A DNA stretch of 64,000 nt from Mucilaginibacter terrae (GTDB lineage Bacteria; Bacteroidota; Bacteroidia; Sphingobacteriales; Sphingobacteriaceae), in NCBI RefSeq assembly GCF_031951985.1, contig NZ_JAVLVU010000001.1, positions 4,588,001 through 4,652,000 of the forward strand, given 5' to 3'. The translations under genes and the position numbers were made by a program. Under the pieces are notes generated by a model. That model was given only the letters and a program-made list of their open reading frames with translations. It was not told where the DNA came from and did not search any database. Position 1 is the stretch's first letter. Every line of letters starts with the position of its first letter. Shown piece after piece: positions 51,407 to 59,886 of the stretch.

Positions 51407-53965
51407 TTAAAAAATAAATTGTATGCGCGTCCTGATACCCCAGGTAGCAATGTTGGCATGGTCGAGGTAGTTGAAACGCTTAACCAGGTCCACCCTTAAA
51501 ACCTTAAAAATATTCTCAATACCCACGCTGCCTTCTACATATGGTTTGCTGCCCAATGCATAGGTAATAGGATCGCCATTACCCTCTTTCGGGAACTCAA
51601 ACAACTGCGGATTCAATGCCGGGTTATTCTCGGTACGCACGCCTCCCCATAATGATTTAAACGAGGCAACCTCGCGCCATTTAAGTTTTTTTAACAGGGG
51701 TACGCGGTTAAATATTAATCCCTTAAAATGCTGATCAATGTTGATGCTGGCGTAGTGGTCGCTCACAAACTCTAAAAAGTTCATCAGGTTGTAAGAGATC
51801 GGATCGTAAGCAAAAGTTTGATTGGCGCGGTGTATGGTTAACAGCGGGTAGGGTACCTGCCCAAAGGTGTTTCCACCCTCAACCCAAACATCGGCCTCAC
51901 CCAGTTTTTTCAGGAAAAAGTGTTTGTAAATATTAAGCGACACATCGTTATAGTTGTATTGCCCCTGCAAAACATCTTTAAAGCCCTTGCTGTAATTCAA
52001 AGTAATTACCGGGTATTTGTTGATGAATGCCTTGCGGTAAACCTTGCCCTGGTAAAACTCTTCGTGCGGGGCATAGCGCAGGGTAAGTGTGGCTTCGGAT
52101 GTGGTTAAATCATGCACCCGGTTCGATTGGCCATTGATCGTGTTATCAAAGTATAATGAACCTGCTGCCTCCTGGGTGAGTTTGCGTAAGCCCACACCAA
52201 TAGAGAAGTGGTTGTTAAACTCCTTGAGGTAATCGATGCGGTAATTATCGTTATAGAGGTACTTGTCGTTATTACCACGTTTAAATGATAACAGGAAGTT
52301 GTCTTCACGCAGGAATAGTAACTCTTGTCCCGGTATGCGGGTATCGCGCTGAAAACTTACCTTAACATAGTGCTGCGGAAAACGGAAGATGGAACTGTTA
52401 TTAAGCGAGAAGGTTCCGGCTAAAAAGTATTTCCAGCGTTCATCCTTAAAGCCGTAAGCGGTATAACCTTCGAGCAGTACTCTTTTACTGAACTCTACAT
52501 TGGTGCGGCCACCCACGCGCAACCTGAAACCCTCTACCGGATTAAAGCTGTAAAAGGCATTGGCCGGACCTAAATCAAACGGTCCAAATTGCTTATAACC
52601 AAATAAAAATAATGATGCAATATCAACCGTACGGCGGAAAGATTTCATTCGACCCAAGCTATCAATATTGGCATATACCTTTGATTGCGGACCTGTAAGC
52701 GTGTCTTGCCTTTGCTGCGCCCAAAATTCATCACTGCGGTGCTTTACCTCGTCTGATGTAATTTCTTGCGTACCCATATAAGTGGTATCGGGACGGGGCA
52801 CATTAGTGACGTAGTTGTTAAATGTGGCCAGCCGCTGCCCAAATAAACCTCCTTTTTTGTTTTTCGACATGCCAAAATCGGCCATGGTATTGCTGCGGCT
52901 CAGGTAGTAACGGCCATCGGTATTACGGGCAAAGTTAAGGCTTACACTCATGGCCTTAACCCAATTAAGGTTAATGTTACGGTTGATGGTTAGGTCGGCC
53001 TTTTGCACGGCATAGTTGCCGTCAAGCGTAATGTATATACTGCCTTCAAACAACTGGTCGTTGGTGTTGCGGGGAGTAAAGCTTAGCTCAACTACTTTAA
53101 TACCGTCAACCACGGTGGTATCGCTAATAAAAAACTTGTAGCTCGATGGAGCAGCATCCGAGATAGGGCTCAAAAACTCGTTAGTAACCAGTACCGTGCT
53201 GTTGGCATATATATCAACGTTTTGGTACAAGTGCTTAAAGTAAACGCCAATGCCCTCACTGTCTAAAAAACTGCCAAAGTTTACGCCTTTTTCTCCAAGT
53301 ACTTTAGTTTTTTTGCGTTCGGGATTTTTGCTGTAATAGTACTGGTAAACCTTTTCGTTAATATAAACCGGTAACAGGTTTTTGCCAGGTACGGTGGTCG
53401 TATCACGGTTATCTAACAAGAACTTATACTTGCGAAAGAATTTCTTGTCGCTAAAGTTTTCGGCTACGTTAATGAACGAGAAGTTAAGCCGTTCATAACC
53501 TTTGTACTCTACGTAATTATAAGCTTCGGGGCGGTTTTTCTCTTTGTTGGCAATAACCTTGCGTATGAGTTCTACCGCAGGGTTATCGTTATTGGTATAG
53601 CGTTTCTTTTTGCCGCGTTTTATTAAAACGGCATCCAGTTGCTGGTTATCTGATTGTAGTTTTACATTGATGGTTTGCTGTTTGCCGGGTGTAATGGTAA
53701 AAACCGAGGTTTTATAGCCCACAAACGAAACCTGTAATATGGTGTACGATTGGTTTGGAGTAGTTAAAGTGTAACGGCCTTTATCGTCGGTATTTACACC
53801 GGTAGTGCTGCCTTGAAAGGTTACCGTAACGTATGATAATGGCTGCCGGGTGGTGGCATCGGTTACGGTACCGTTTATTACGGTGCTTTGAGCAAGCGCC
53901 ATAAGGCTACCCGTTATGGTAAATAAAGCAACTAATAAGTATTTTAAATAACTTTTATAACACAT
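51407..53965 (-). CDS. DUF5686 outer-membrane protein with N-terminal carboxypeptidase-like domain
   Basis: 852 residues from MCYKSYLKYLLVAL; an ATG at 53992 adds nine residues. Signal peptide to ALAQ, then a CarboxypepD_reg-like domain (STVINGTVTDATTRQPLSYV, VNTDDKGRYTL). The DUF5686 part starts about residue 130 (NPAVELIRKVIANKEKNRPE, YNYVEYKGYERLNF) and the last 380 residues look like a beta barrel ending ATWGIRTRIQFIF. Presumably an outer-membrane protein; no plug or TonB box. Function of the family is unknown. Probably starts the transcript that continues into the lipid operon (32-base gap). Confidence 0.85.
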   Translation of the reverse strand: MCYKSYLKYLLVALFTITGSLMALAQSTVINGTVTDATTRQPLSYVTVTFQGSTTGVNTDDKGRYTLTTPNQSYTILQVSFVGYKTSVFTITPGKQQTINVKLQSDNQQLDAVLIKRGKKKRYTNNDNPAVELIRKVIANKEKNRPEAYNYVEYKGYERLNFSFINVAENFSDKKFFRKYKFLLDNRDTTTVPGKNLLPVYINEKVYQYYYSKNPERKKTKVLGEKGVNFGSFLDSEGIGVYFKHLYQNVDIYANSTVLVTNEFLSPISDAAPSSYKFFISDTTVVDGIKVVELSFTPRNTNDQLFEGSIYITLDGNYAVQKADLTINRNINLNWVKAMSVSLNFARNTDGRYYLSRSNTMADFGMSKNKKGGLFGQRLATFNNYVTNVPRPDTTYMGTQEITSDEVKHRSDEFWAQQRQDTLTGPQSKVYANIDSLGRMKSFRRTVDIASLFLFGYKQFGPFDLGPANAFYSFNPVEGFRLRVGGRTNVEFSKRVLLEGYTAYGFKDERWKYFLAGTFSLNNSSIFRFPQHYVKVSFQRDTRIPGQELLFLREDNFLLSFKRGNNDKYLYNDNYRIDYLKEFNNHFSIGVGLRKLTQEAAGSLYFDNTINGQSNRVHDLTTSEATLTLRYAPHEEFYQGKVYRKAFINKYPVITLNYSKGFKDVLQGQYNYNDVSLNIYKHFFLKKLGEADVWVEGGNTFGQVPYPLLTIHRANQTFAYDPISYNLMNFLEFVSDHYASINIDQHFKGLIFNRVPLLKKLKWREVASFKSLWGGVRTENNPALNPQLFEFPKEGNGDPITYALGSKPYVEGSVGIENIFKVLRVDLVKRFNYLDHANIATWGIRTRIQFIF

Positions 53966-54340
53966 TTTAATTTCAAGGTGCGGCGTGTGCAAACTTCCGA
54001 GTAAATAACTAACTGTTTAACCATTTTATTGCCGGGTTGATAACCAGTTTTTAATTTACCCGAGCCGTTAAAAAACTTAACCTAAGACGCTGCTTATTGT
54101 AATATGTTACGTAATTATATAATTACTTAGTTTGCTTATTTTTACGCAAAAATACGCAATTAAACGGGAGTATTGTGGTAGAAAAGTAAAAAACTAATCA
54201 TTTGATTAATTTTTGATGCATGCGGTCTTTTCTCCTGTGTGGCAACAGCTTTAAGGTGATAACTGTTATAAGGTACACCACCATTTTAGTTGAATGTTAA
54301 CCATTAATGCCTGCTCAAATAAAATATATACAGCAGATGT
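53966..54340. promoter_or_regulatory. Intergenic region with a 16-bp perfect palindrome
   Basis: About 375 bases upstream of the DUF5686 gene and downstream of the deacetylase gene. GTAATTATATAATTAC at 54111-54126 is a perfect palindrome and could be an operator. No gene-like frame. Confidence 0.3.
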
Positions 54341-55126
54341 TTAGTATACTTTAGGCAGGGTATTTACAAAGTCTTCCGTTTTGGCAAACTCGTAACCTTT
54401 TGCCTTTGCCCACGCAATAAAAGCGGTCAATCTTTTAATAAATGCATTGCCGCTGTTGCGTACCACGTAACCCGGAAAATTAAAGCGCTCGGGCTGATCC
54501 AGATCGGTAAATTCCCAGGGATGAAAGTATAGGTTAAGGTAACCATCTTTACGGTGGGTAGCCGCACTCAGCATTTTAAGCAAACTCATGGGCAGGTTAT
54601 GAAAACTCAACCAAAATAACGGAAACCTGATCAATGGTGATACCGATGATGGCAGTTGCAGCACATTTTGATGATAGAACCAGGTACGCGGCTTACTAAA
54701 GTTATTATAACGCCCAGGCAACCACGTTGGGTTAATGGATGAATTGTATTGGTAACCGGCCTTTTCTATCTCGCGCTCGTCAACCGGCATCATGCGGGCC
54801 ATGCGGTAGCCTTTAACAGGCACACCACCAATTTCTTCGAGCTTGTTTTTGGATTGCAGCAGGTGCTCGGGCTTAAAATCGGAGTGATAAAAGCCGTGCG
54901 AGGCCAGCTCATGCCCCTCGTTAATAATTTGCGTCACTACTTCGGGCTTATGCATGGCATAATTGGCCGTGGTATAAAACGTAGCCTTTACGCCGGCATC
55001 CTCCAAAATTTTGAGGATGCTTAACGTGCCCTGTGTTGATATGGCAAGCTGTTCATCAAACGGAATGCTTTTGCCATACTCAAAGGGCATGTCAAACTCC
55101 TCAATGTCGAAGCTTAGTAATATCAT
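54341..55126 (-). CDS. Polysaccharide deacetylase (NodB-type, CE4-like)
   Basis: 261 residues from MILLSFDIEEFDMPFE; a longer frame to 55213 has 29 extra residues lying inside the upstream gene, with the 26-base overlap preferred. NodB motifs: SFDIEEFD (Asp-Asp/Glu region), ELASHGFYHSDF (the H.S..H metal/active motif), GYRMARMMPVD, and YLNLYFHPWEFTDLD (His). Deacetylates or hydrolyses N-acetyl groups of a glycan or a lipid-linked sugar in the periplasm or cytoplasm; no signal peptide visible. Third gene of the GT87-GT2 operon. Confidence 0.85.
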   Translation of the reverse strand: MILLSFDIEEFDMPFEYGKSIPFDEQLAISTQGTLSILKILEDAGVKATFYTTANYAMHKPEVVTQIINEGHELASHGFYHSDFKPEHLLQSKNKLEEIGGVPVKGYRMARMMPVDEREIEKAGYQYNSSINPTWLPGRYNNFSKPRTWFYHQNVLQLPSSVSPLIRFPLFWLSFHNLPMSLLKMLSAATHRKDGYLNLYFHPWEFTDLDQPERFNFPGYVVRNSGNAFIKRLTAFIAWAKAKGYEFAKTEDFVNTLPKVY

Positions 55127-56060
55127 TGGTAATGCGTTGTAAATTAGTAGAACGTATAATGTAATTAGGGCGTTGTTTTGATTGCATGAACAGCTTGCCC
55201 AGGTAAAGGCCAATTATACCCATTACCATCAACTGAACTCCTCCGAAGAAGACTATGGTAGCCAGAATAGATGACCAGCCCAAAACGGCCTCGCCATCTA
55301 AATAGCTTATTAAAATATAAGGAATGTACAGTAAGCTGCAGGCCGCAAAAAAGCCACCAATGCCTATAGCCATATTAAGCGGTTTAACGCTGAATGCTGT
55401 AATACCCTGTACGGCAAAGCGCAGCATCTTTTTTAAATTGTACTTGCTCTTGCCCGAAAAACGTGCCTCACACTGGTAATGTATACCGTACTGCTTAAAG
55501 CCCAGCCATTTAATAAGGCCGCGAATAAACAGCCCGTCTTCGTTTAAACTGGTTAATACATTGGCCACTTTGCGGTCAATAAGCCTGAAATCGGCTGTGC
55601 CGCGCTCCAGTTTGGTATCTGATAATGAGTTGATGACCGAGTAAAACAAGTCCGACGATTTGGTTTTAAAGAAAGTGGCCTCGTCCTGGTATTCGCGGCA
55701 GGTGTACACTACATCGTAGCCTTCTTCCCACTTCTCCAAAAACTGCGGTATCATATCAGGCGGATGCTGCATATCGCTGTCCATGCTTATTACAGCATCT
55801 CCATCGGCATAATCGTAGCCGGCTTTAAGCGCATTTTGGTGGCCAAAATTGCGCGATAGTTCGAGGTAATACAAGTTATCGTCTAAGCCGTGCAAGGCTT
55901 TCAGGCTGTTCAGCGTACCGTCCGAACTGCCGTCGTCAACAAAAATAACCTCGTAATCGTAGTTTACTTTTTTAAGCACTTCTACCAGTTTGGTAGCTAA
56001 CACTTCAATATTGCCTTCCTCGTTAAAGGACGGTATCACCACAGAAATCTTTCTTCTCAT
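55101..56060 (-). CDS. Family 2 glycosyltransferase, DPM1/ArnC-like
   Basis: 319 residues. Catalytic GT-A domain: VVIPSFNEEGNIEVLATKLV, EVIFVDDGSSDGTLNSL and MDSDMQHPPD (the D.D). Two C-terminal transmembrane helices (about 230-260 and 265-290: AIGIGGFFAACSLLYIPYI, ILATIVFFGGVQLMVMGIIG) are the layout of undecaprenyl/dolichyl-phosphate sugar transferases, such as ArnC or GtrB. Starts at TAATG overlap with the upstream GT87 gene and overlaps the deacetylase by 26 bases, so translation is coupled. Confidence 0.9.
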   Translation of the reverse strand: MRRKISVVIPSFNEEGNIEVLATKLVEVLKKVNYDYEVIFVDDGSSDGTLNSLKALHGLDDNLYYLELSRNFGHQNALKAGYDYADGDAVISMDSDMQHPPDMIPQFLEKWEEGYDVVYTCREYQDEATFFKTKSSDLFYSVINSLSDTKLERGTADFRLIDRKVANVLTSLNEDGLFIRGLIKWLGFKQYGIHYQCEARFSGKSKYNLKKMLRFAVQGITAFSVKPLNMAIGIGGFFAACSLLYIPYILISYLDGEAVLGWSSILATIVFFGGVQLMVMGIIGLYLGKLFMQSKQRPNYIIRSTNLQRITNDITKLRH

Positions 56061-57244
56061 TATTGACCCACGTAAACAGGTTTCCGGCTAAAATCCCGGG
56101 TTAAACTTTCGTAAACAATTCGTAGCCATATTACAAAGCAGGGCAGGGCCTTTAATGCATATGGTTTTATATAGGTTTTGTTGATGTATTTTGGAAACAG
56201 GTCTGACGGCGATAGGCTCGTAATCACCAATGCAAATATGAGCAAGCCAATTTCAAACTTGCTAACCGGTCGCTCTAAATTCATGTACCAGATTGCCACG
56301 CCCACAAACGCAATAATATAAGTAGGCGATTCGGACCCGGTACTGAAAATTACCGTAAATATTAAGGTAGATGCCAGTATAAGTAACTGGAATGACGTTT
56401 TTTTGAAACTTTTGAACCGGAGGTAAGCCAATCCAAACAATACCAGCGCAGGTGCCATCACCAGTAAATTTGACAATTGTGGATAATTAAATATGCGGCG
56501 TATCATCCCCATAACGCAAATATCCTGCATGGTTGAGGTGGCGTTTTGTACGTTTTTTTCAACCAGGCTTTCGTACCAGTCCAGGTAGCTTTGCATTACG
56601 AAAGATGGAGACGAAAATGGCATAGGTAAGATAAACAGCACAATACCCCAAAACACGAGCGATAGGATGAATTTAAGTTTATGCTCTGAAAAGAAGAAAA
56701 AGGCGAGCCCGACTATGCCATACAGCTTAATGTAAGTACCGGCTACAATAACCAGTGCCGCCCAAAAATCGCGCTTGTTTTTAATAAGGATATAGCTCAG
56801 CCCAATAAAAGCCGCCATCATTGGGTTAAACTGCACGTTAAACGATGAGGTCATGAGTTCGTGCGCACAAATGAGGAGCACGGCTGTACGTTGCTGCGCC
56901 GTAAGCGGCAAGCGTACAATAACTTCATAAAGCACCCAGGCGTTTACCATCACCCATAGCACAGCACCCACACCATCCGGAAAGAGCGTAAACGGCGCTA
57001 TCACCAGCGCAAACAATGGCCCGTAGTGGTTGGTATCTAAAAAGTATTTAGGCTGAGGTATATACAAATTTACCCGGTGAACCAGGTTAATAAACGTGTG
57101 CTTATAAATGTAATAGTTATTAATGTGCTGATGAAGCACCTGCTTTAGTATGGCAACAAAGCTTAAGCCAAACCAAATTACGGCAACAAAAATGCGGTTG
57201 GTAAATAGCTTTAAAACTTTCGACATTAAGGGTTGGGCCGTCAT
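56060..57244 (-). CDS. GT87-family (DUF2029) integral membrane glycosyltransferase
   Basis: 394 residues with about 10 transmembrane helices. Start MTAQPLMSKVLKLFTNRIFV; loops with NHYGPLFALVIAPFTLFPDG and FNVQFNPMMAAFIGLSYILI match DUF2029/GT87 polyprenyl-phosphate-sugar-dependent (mannosyl/arabinosyl-like) transferases. Uses the lipid-linked sugar donor made by a GT2 such as the next gene. First gene of a three-gene unit (TAATG overlap with the GT2 gene). Target glycan unknown. Confidence 0.82.
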   Translation of the reverse strand: MTAQPLMSKVLKLFTNRIFVAVIWFGLSFVAILKQVLHQHINNYYIYKHTFINLVHRVNLYIPQPKYFLDTNHYGPLFALVIAPFTLFPDGVGAVLWVMVNAWVLYEVIVRLPLTAQQRTAVLLICAHELMTSSFNVQFNPMMAAFIGLSYILIKNKRDFWAALVIVAGTYIKLYGIVGLAFFFFSEHKLKFILSLVFWGIVLFILPMPFSSPSFVMQSYLDWYESLVEKNVQNATSTMQDICVMGMIRRIFNYPQLSNLLVMAPALVLFGLAYLRFKSFKKTSFQLLILASTLIFTVIFSTGSESPTYIIAFVGVAIWYMNLERPVSKFEIGLLIFALVITSLSPSDLFPKYINKTYIKPYALKALPCFVIWLRIVYESLTRDFSRKPVYVGQ

Positions 57245-57321
57245 TATTTTGTTACAAATATAGGAATATGTTTAGTTTCTGGTGGTGAAGTTAAGGGTAT
57301 TCTAAGGCTTGGTGAGCTTAT

Positions 57322-57420
57322 TTCCCCTCTTGAGAGGGGGCGGGCTGATTGTGGGCTGGCAGGGGTGTGTCATTCGCCAACTTTTCTACCCGAAAAGACA
57401 CACCCCTCTCAAGAGGGGAA
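57322..57420. repeat. Inverted repeat with CCCCTCTTGAGAGGGG arms
   Basis: Left unit TTCCCCTCTTGAGAGGGG (about 57322-57339) and right unit CCCCTCTCAAGAGGGGAA (57403-57420) are each palindromic and mutually complementary; inner AGGGGTGTGTC/GACACACCCCT segments (57361-57371 and 57397-57407) pair as well. A family common between genes in this phylum; the GC-rich stem may act as a terminator. Confidence 0.65.
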
Positions 57421-57497
57421 TCGCACTGACCTCTGTTCTTAATTTTACATAAGAATCAGCCATATCAAAATTTCCAATTTCTTATTATTTTAGGCAC

Positions 57498-57887
57498 ATG
57501 GCTCAATACAGCATTCCGCTCAAGTACCGTAAGATGGAGAACCTGCACATTGTGTTTTGGTTGTTAAAAGATATAGGCTGGTGCCTGATATGGAAACCGC
57601 TAGGCATAGTCATGATCTTCCCTACACTGCTGATAGCTATTGTAATTGCCTACAACACCCGGCAACTGATGTCAGAACTGTGCCACAACCTGGCCATTAC
57701 CTTTTGGATAAGCGCCAACTCATACTGGATGATCAGCGAGTTTTTGCATATTGATGAACTGCTGGTTTTTAGCAGTGTTACGTATAAGCATCTGGCTTTG
57801 ATACCGTTTTTGTTGGGTGTAGTATGCTTACTTTATTATTACTTAATTTGGCAGCCCAAGCATCCGGATAGTTTGGAGACTATGTAA
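57498..57887 (+). CDS. Small integral membrane protein, hypothetical
   Basis: 129 residues with three to four hydrophobic segments (ENLHIVFWLLKDIGWCLIWK, PLGIVMIFPTLLIAIVIAY, NLAITFWISANSYWMISEFL, LALIPFLLGVVCLLYYYLIW). The conserved-looking HIVFWLLKD(I/M)GW.L start and a short soluble C-terminus (QPKHPDSLETM) appear in small Bacteroidota membrane proteins of unknown function. Alone between two repeats. Confidence 0.65.
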   Translation: MAQYSIPLKYRKMENLHIVFWLLKDIGWCLIWKPLGIVMIFPTLLIAIVIAYNTRQLMSELCHNLAITFWISANSYWMISEFLHIDELLVFSSVTYKHLALIPFLLGVVCLLYYYLIWQPKHPDSLETM

Positions 57888-57908
57888 AAAATATTAAACT
57901 TGAAAAAG

Positions 57909-58523
57909 TTACCAATCCTGTTTTAATTCTTGGTGATATAAGAAACTCGAAATATTCTCAAGTGCTTCATATATTTCTTTAAATCTGGACACAAAGTTTT
58001 CTAAATCTACCTCAACGTTACCAACTTGACTCACGTAAATGTGCGGAGCATATTTCGTGTTGATTGGATAACGTGAGAAATCCATATTATCATTATTTCC
58101 AGTTTTGATTTTTGCATATAGCTCATCAATATAGCTTACGAGTCCCGCTGTCTGATTATTGAATTCTTTTAAGCTTAATTGGCCTCCATATTTTTTGATT
58201 TTGGCTCTTACAGTTTTGTAAATTTGCTCGATATCATGAGAGCCTTCAATTCGAGATTCTGAGCCTATTATTTTGTTTAAAGTCCAAGTAATAGCTTTTA
58301 AATAGAGTTCTATTCCGTGATTGGCATTGGTCAAAATTGCAAAAATTGTAATATCTGCTTGTTTATGAGTATTATCTATTAGTGAATACTCTGCTAACTG
58401 AACAGCAGCAGTCAAAAATCCATCTGCAATATTTAACATGTTGAGTATGTTATCTTCTTCGATTCGCCAATTCAAAAAAGCAATCTTATCAACATCATCG
58501 TTTCTGGAAAAAATGGGTTTCAT
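57909..58523 (-). CDS. HEPN-like helical protein, hypothetical
   Basis: 204 residues from MKPIFSRNDDVDK; the frame extends to 58634 but those residues (...APPRPSPGGREL) come from a repeat and are rejected. All-helical: ADGFLTAAVQLAEYSLID, ILTNANHGIELYLKAITWTL and EGSHDIEQIYKTVRAKIKKY, with the NHGIELYLKA...HDIEQ arrangement of HEPN-type proteins (often RNases or nucleotide-binding partners in toxin and defence systems). No R-x4-H motif is fixed. The codons are more AT-rich than those of neighbours, suggesting acquisition. No toxin/antitoxin partner is adjacent. Confidence 0.55.
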   Translation of the reverse strand: MKPIFSRNDDVDKIAFLNWRIEEDNILNMLNIADGFLTAAVQLAEYSLIDNTHKQADITIFAILTNANHGIELYLKAITWTLNKIIGSESRIEGSHDIEQIYKTVRAKIKKYGGQLSLKEFNNQTAGLVSYIDELYAKIKTGNNDNMDFSRYPINTKYAPHIYVSQVGNVEVDLENFVSRFKEIYEALENISSFLYHQELKQDW

Positions 58524-58550
58524 AAAGTTAAATATACAAAACTCTTTTAA

Positions 58551-58625
58551 CTCCCTCCCTCCCGGGGAGGGCCGGGGCGGGGCTCCTAAAACATAAAAGA
58601 CCTCCCTTTCGGAAAGCCTTTTATG
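58551..58625. repeat. GC-rich repeat with hairpin
   Basis: CTCCCTCCCTCCCGGGGAGGGCC...GGGGCTCC (58551-58585) followed by a CATAAAAG (58592-58599)/CTTTTATG (58618-58625) stem. It lies immediately upstream of the HEPN-like gene and is the source of the spurious proline-rich N-terminal extension. Confidence 0.5.
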
Positions 58626-58671
58626 CAATTTCAACAGTTAGCAAAAATCTACTAAAATCCCTAACTACTGG

Positions 58672-59886
58672 TTAATGAGCCGAGGCTAAACTGACCCCTG
58701 TTAGCTGATCGGCAAAGGCCACGAAAGCCTTGTTGTCCGATATACGTTGCTGGTGGGTGATCAGATTTTGCAAATTGATTTTTCCTATCACATATTTAAA
58801 ATCGCCCGAGTAATAGCGTTCATAAATATGGATGAAACCTAAATCCTGCACCAAAAATTCGTCTTCGTAACGCAGGTAAATGTTAAGTTCAATATTGTTA
58901 GTGAACTTAAGTCCGTTCTGTAATTTGGCTTTTTTATACTCGTAAGCGTAGTCGTAACGCAACGCGGCAATGTCTGACAGTACGGCTGAACCCGTTGGGT
59001 GACCACCCGCTCCCTTACCAAAAAAGAATTGCTGATCGGCAAAGGCGGCTTGTACGGTAACGCCGTTGTACTCGTATTCTACGTTGTATAAAAACTCGCT
59101 CTCTTTAACAAACTTAGGCAGTACAAACAGGGCCACATGCTGATCATCAAGCTCAATGGCTACCGGAACCAATTTAATTTTCAAGCATTTTTCGCGGGCG
59201 TACTGTAAATCATAGGCCGACAGGGTTTGTATGCCTATGTTAATTACTTTTTCAGGATCAATTACCACACCGTAGGCGTGGGCTGCGGCAATAATCAGTT
59301 TAAACTTAGCGTCGTAACCGCCAACATCCATAGTTGGGTCGGTTTCGGCAAATCCTAAATCCTGTGCTTGTTTAAGGGCGGCATCATAATCCAGTCCTTC
59401 TAAAAATCCTTTAGAAAGAATGTAGTTTGACGAACCATTGAAAATACCGCTGATAGAGTGTAACAGCTCGTTATCATAATACTCTTCGAGGTTACGAATG
59501 ATAGGGATACTACCGCAAACAGCAGCCTCGTATAATAATGAGGTACCATGCTCACGCTGCAAATCTAATAACTCCTGTAAATGCAAGGCTATCATTTTTT
59601 TACTGGCCGATACCACATTTTTACCGGTTGATAACGCTCGCGACACAATTTCAAATGCGGCTTCGGTATCGTTGATGAGTTCGACTACGGTGTTAATTTC
59701 CGGGTCGTTCAGTATTTCGTTACGGTCTGTTGTAAAAAGGGAGGCATCGAGGGTACGCTTCTTTTCAGGGTTTTTGATGGCTATTTTCTTGATCTCGATA
59801 TTCAGGTTCTTGGTTCTGATGATGTCGTGCAATCCTTGTCCAACTACACCAAAGCCAAACAAACCAATAGTAAGTTTTTTACTCAT
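58672..59886 (-). CDS. hom: Homoserine dehydrogenase
   Basis: Reduces aspartate semialdehyde to homoserine with NAD(P)H, the branch point to methionine and threonine. 404 residues, monofunctional. NAD-binding domain starts KLTIGLFGFGVVGQGLHDI; catalytic domain includes GIFNGSSNYILSKG, GFAETDPTMDVGGYDAKFK (the GxD.Dx4K substrate region), and YEYNGVTVQAAFADQQFFFG. A short C-terminal extension after residue 340 is not a typical ACT domain, so feedback by threonine is not assured. ATG overlaps metX stop by one base (TAATG). Confidence 0.95.
   Translation of the reverse strand: MSKKLTIGLFGFGVVGQGLHDIIRTKNLNIEIKKIAIKNPEKKRTLDASLFTTDRNEILNDPEINTVVELINDTEAAFEIVSRALSTGKNVVSASKKMIALHLQELLDLQREHGTSLLYEAAVCGSIPIIRNLEEYYDNELLHSISGIFNGSSNYILSKGFLEGLDYDAALKQAQDLGFAETDPTMDVGGYDAKFKLIIAAAHAYGVVIDPEKVINIGIQTLSAYDLQYAREKCLKIKLVPVAIELDDQHVALFVLPKFVKESEFLYNVEYEYNGVTVQAAFADQQFFFGKGAGGHPTGSAVLSDIAALRYDYAYEYKKAKLQNGLKFTNNIELNIYLRYEDEFLVQDLGFIHIYERYYSGDFKYVIGKINLQNLITHQQRISDNKAFVAFADQLTGVSLASAH

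Noticed and set aside
57233..57442. Plus-strand 69-codon ORF
   Set aside because: Encoded by the CCCCTCTTGAGAGGGG repeat (LERGR...HPSQEGN), not a protein.
58524..58634. N-terminal extension of the HEPN-like protein
   Set aside because: Proline/glycine-rich residues come from a GC-rich repeat; the ATG at 58523 begins the helical domain.
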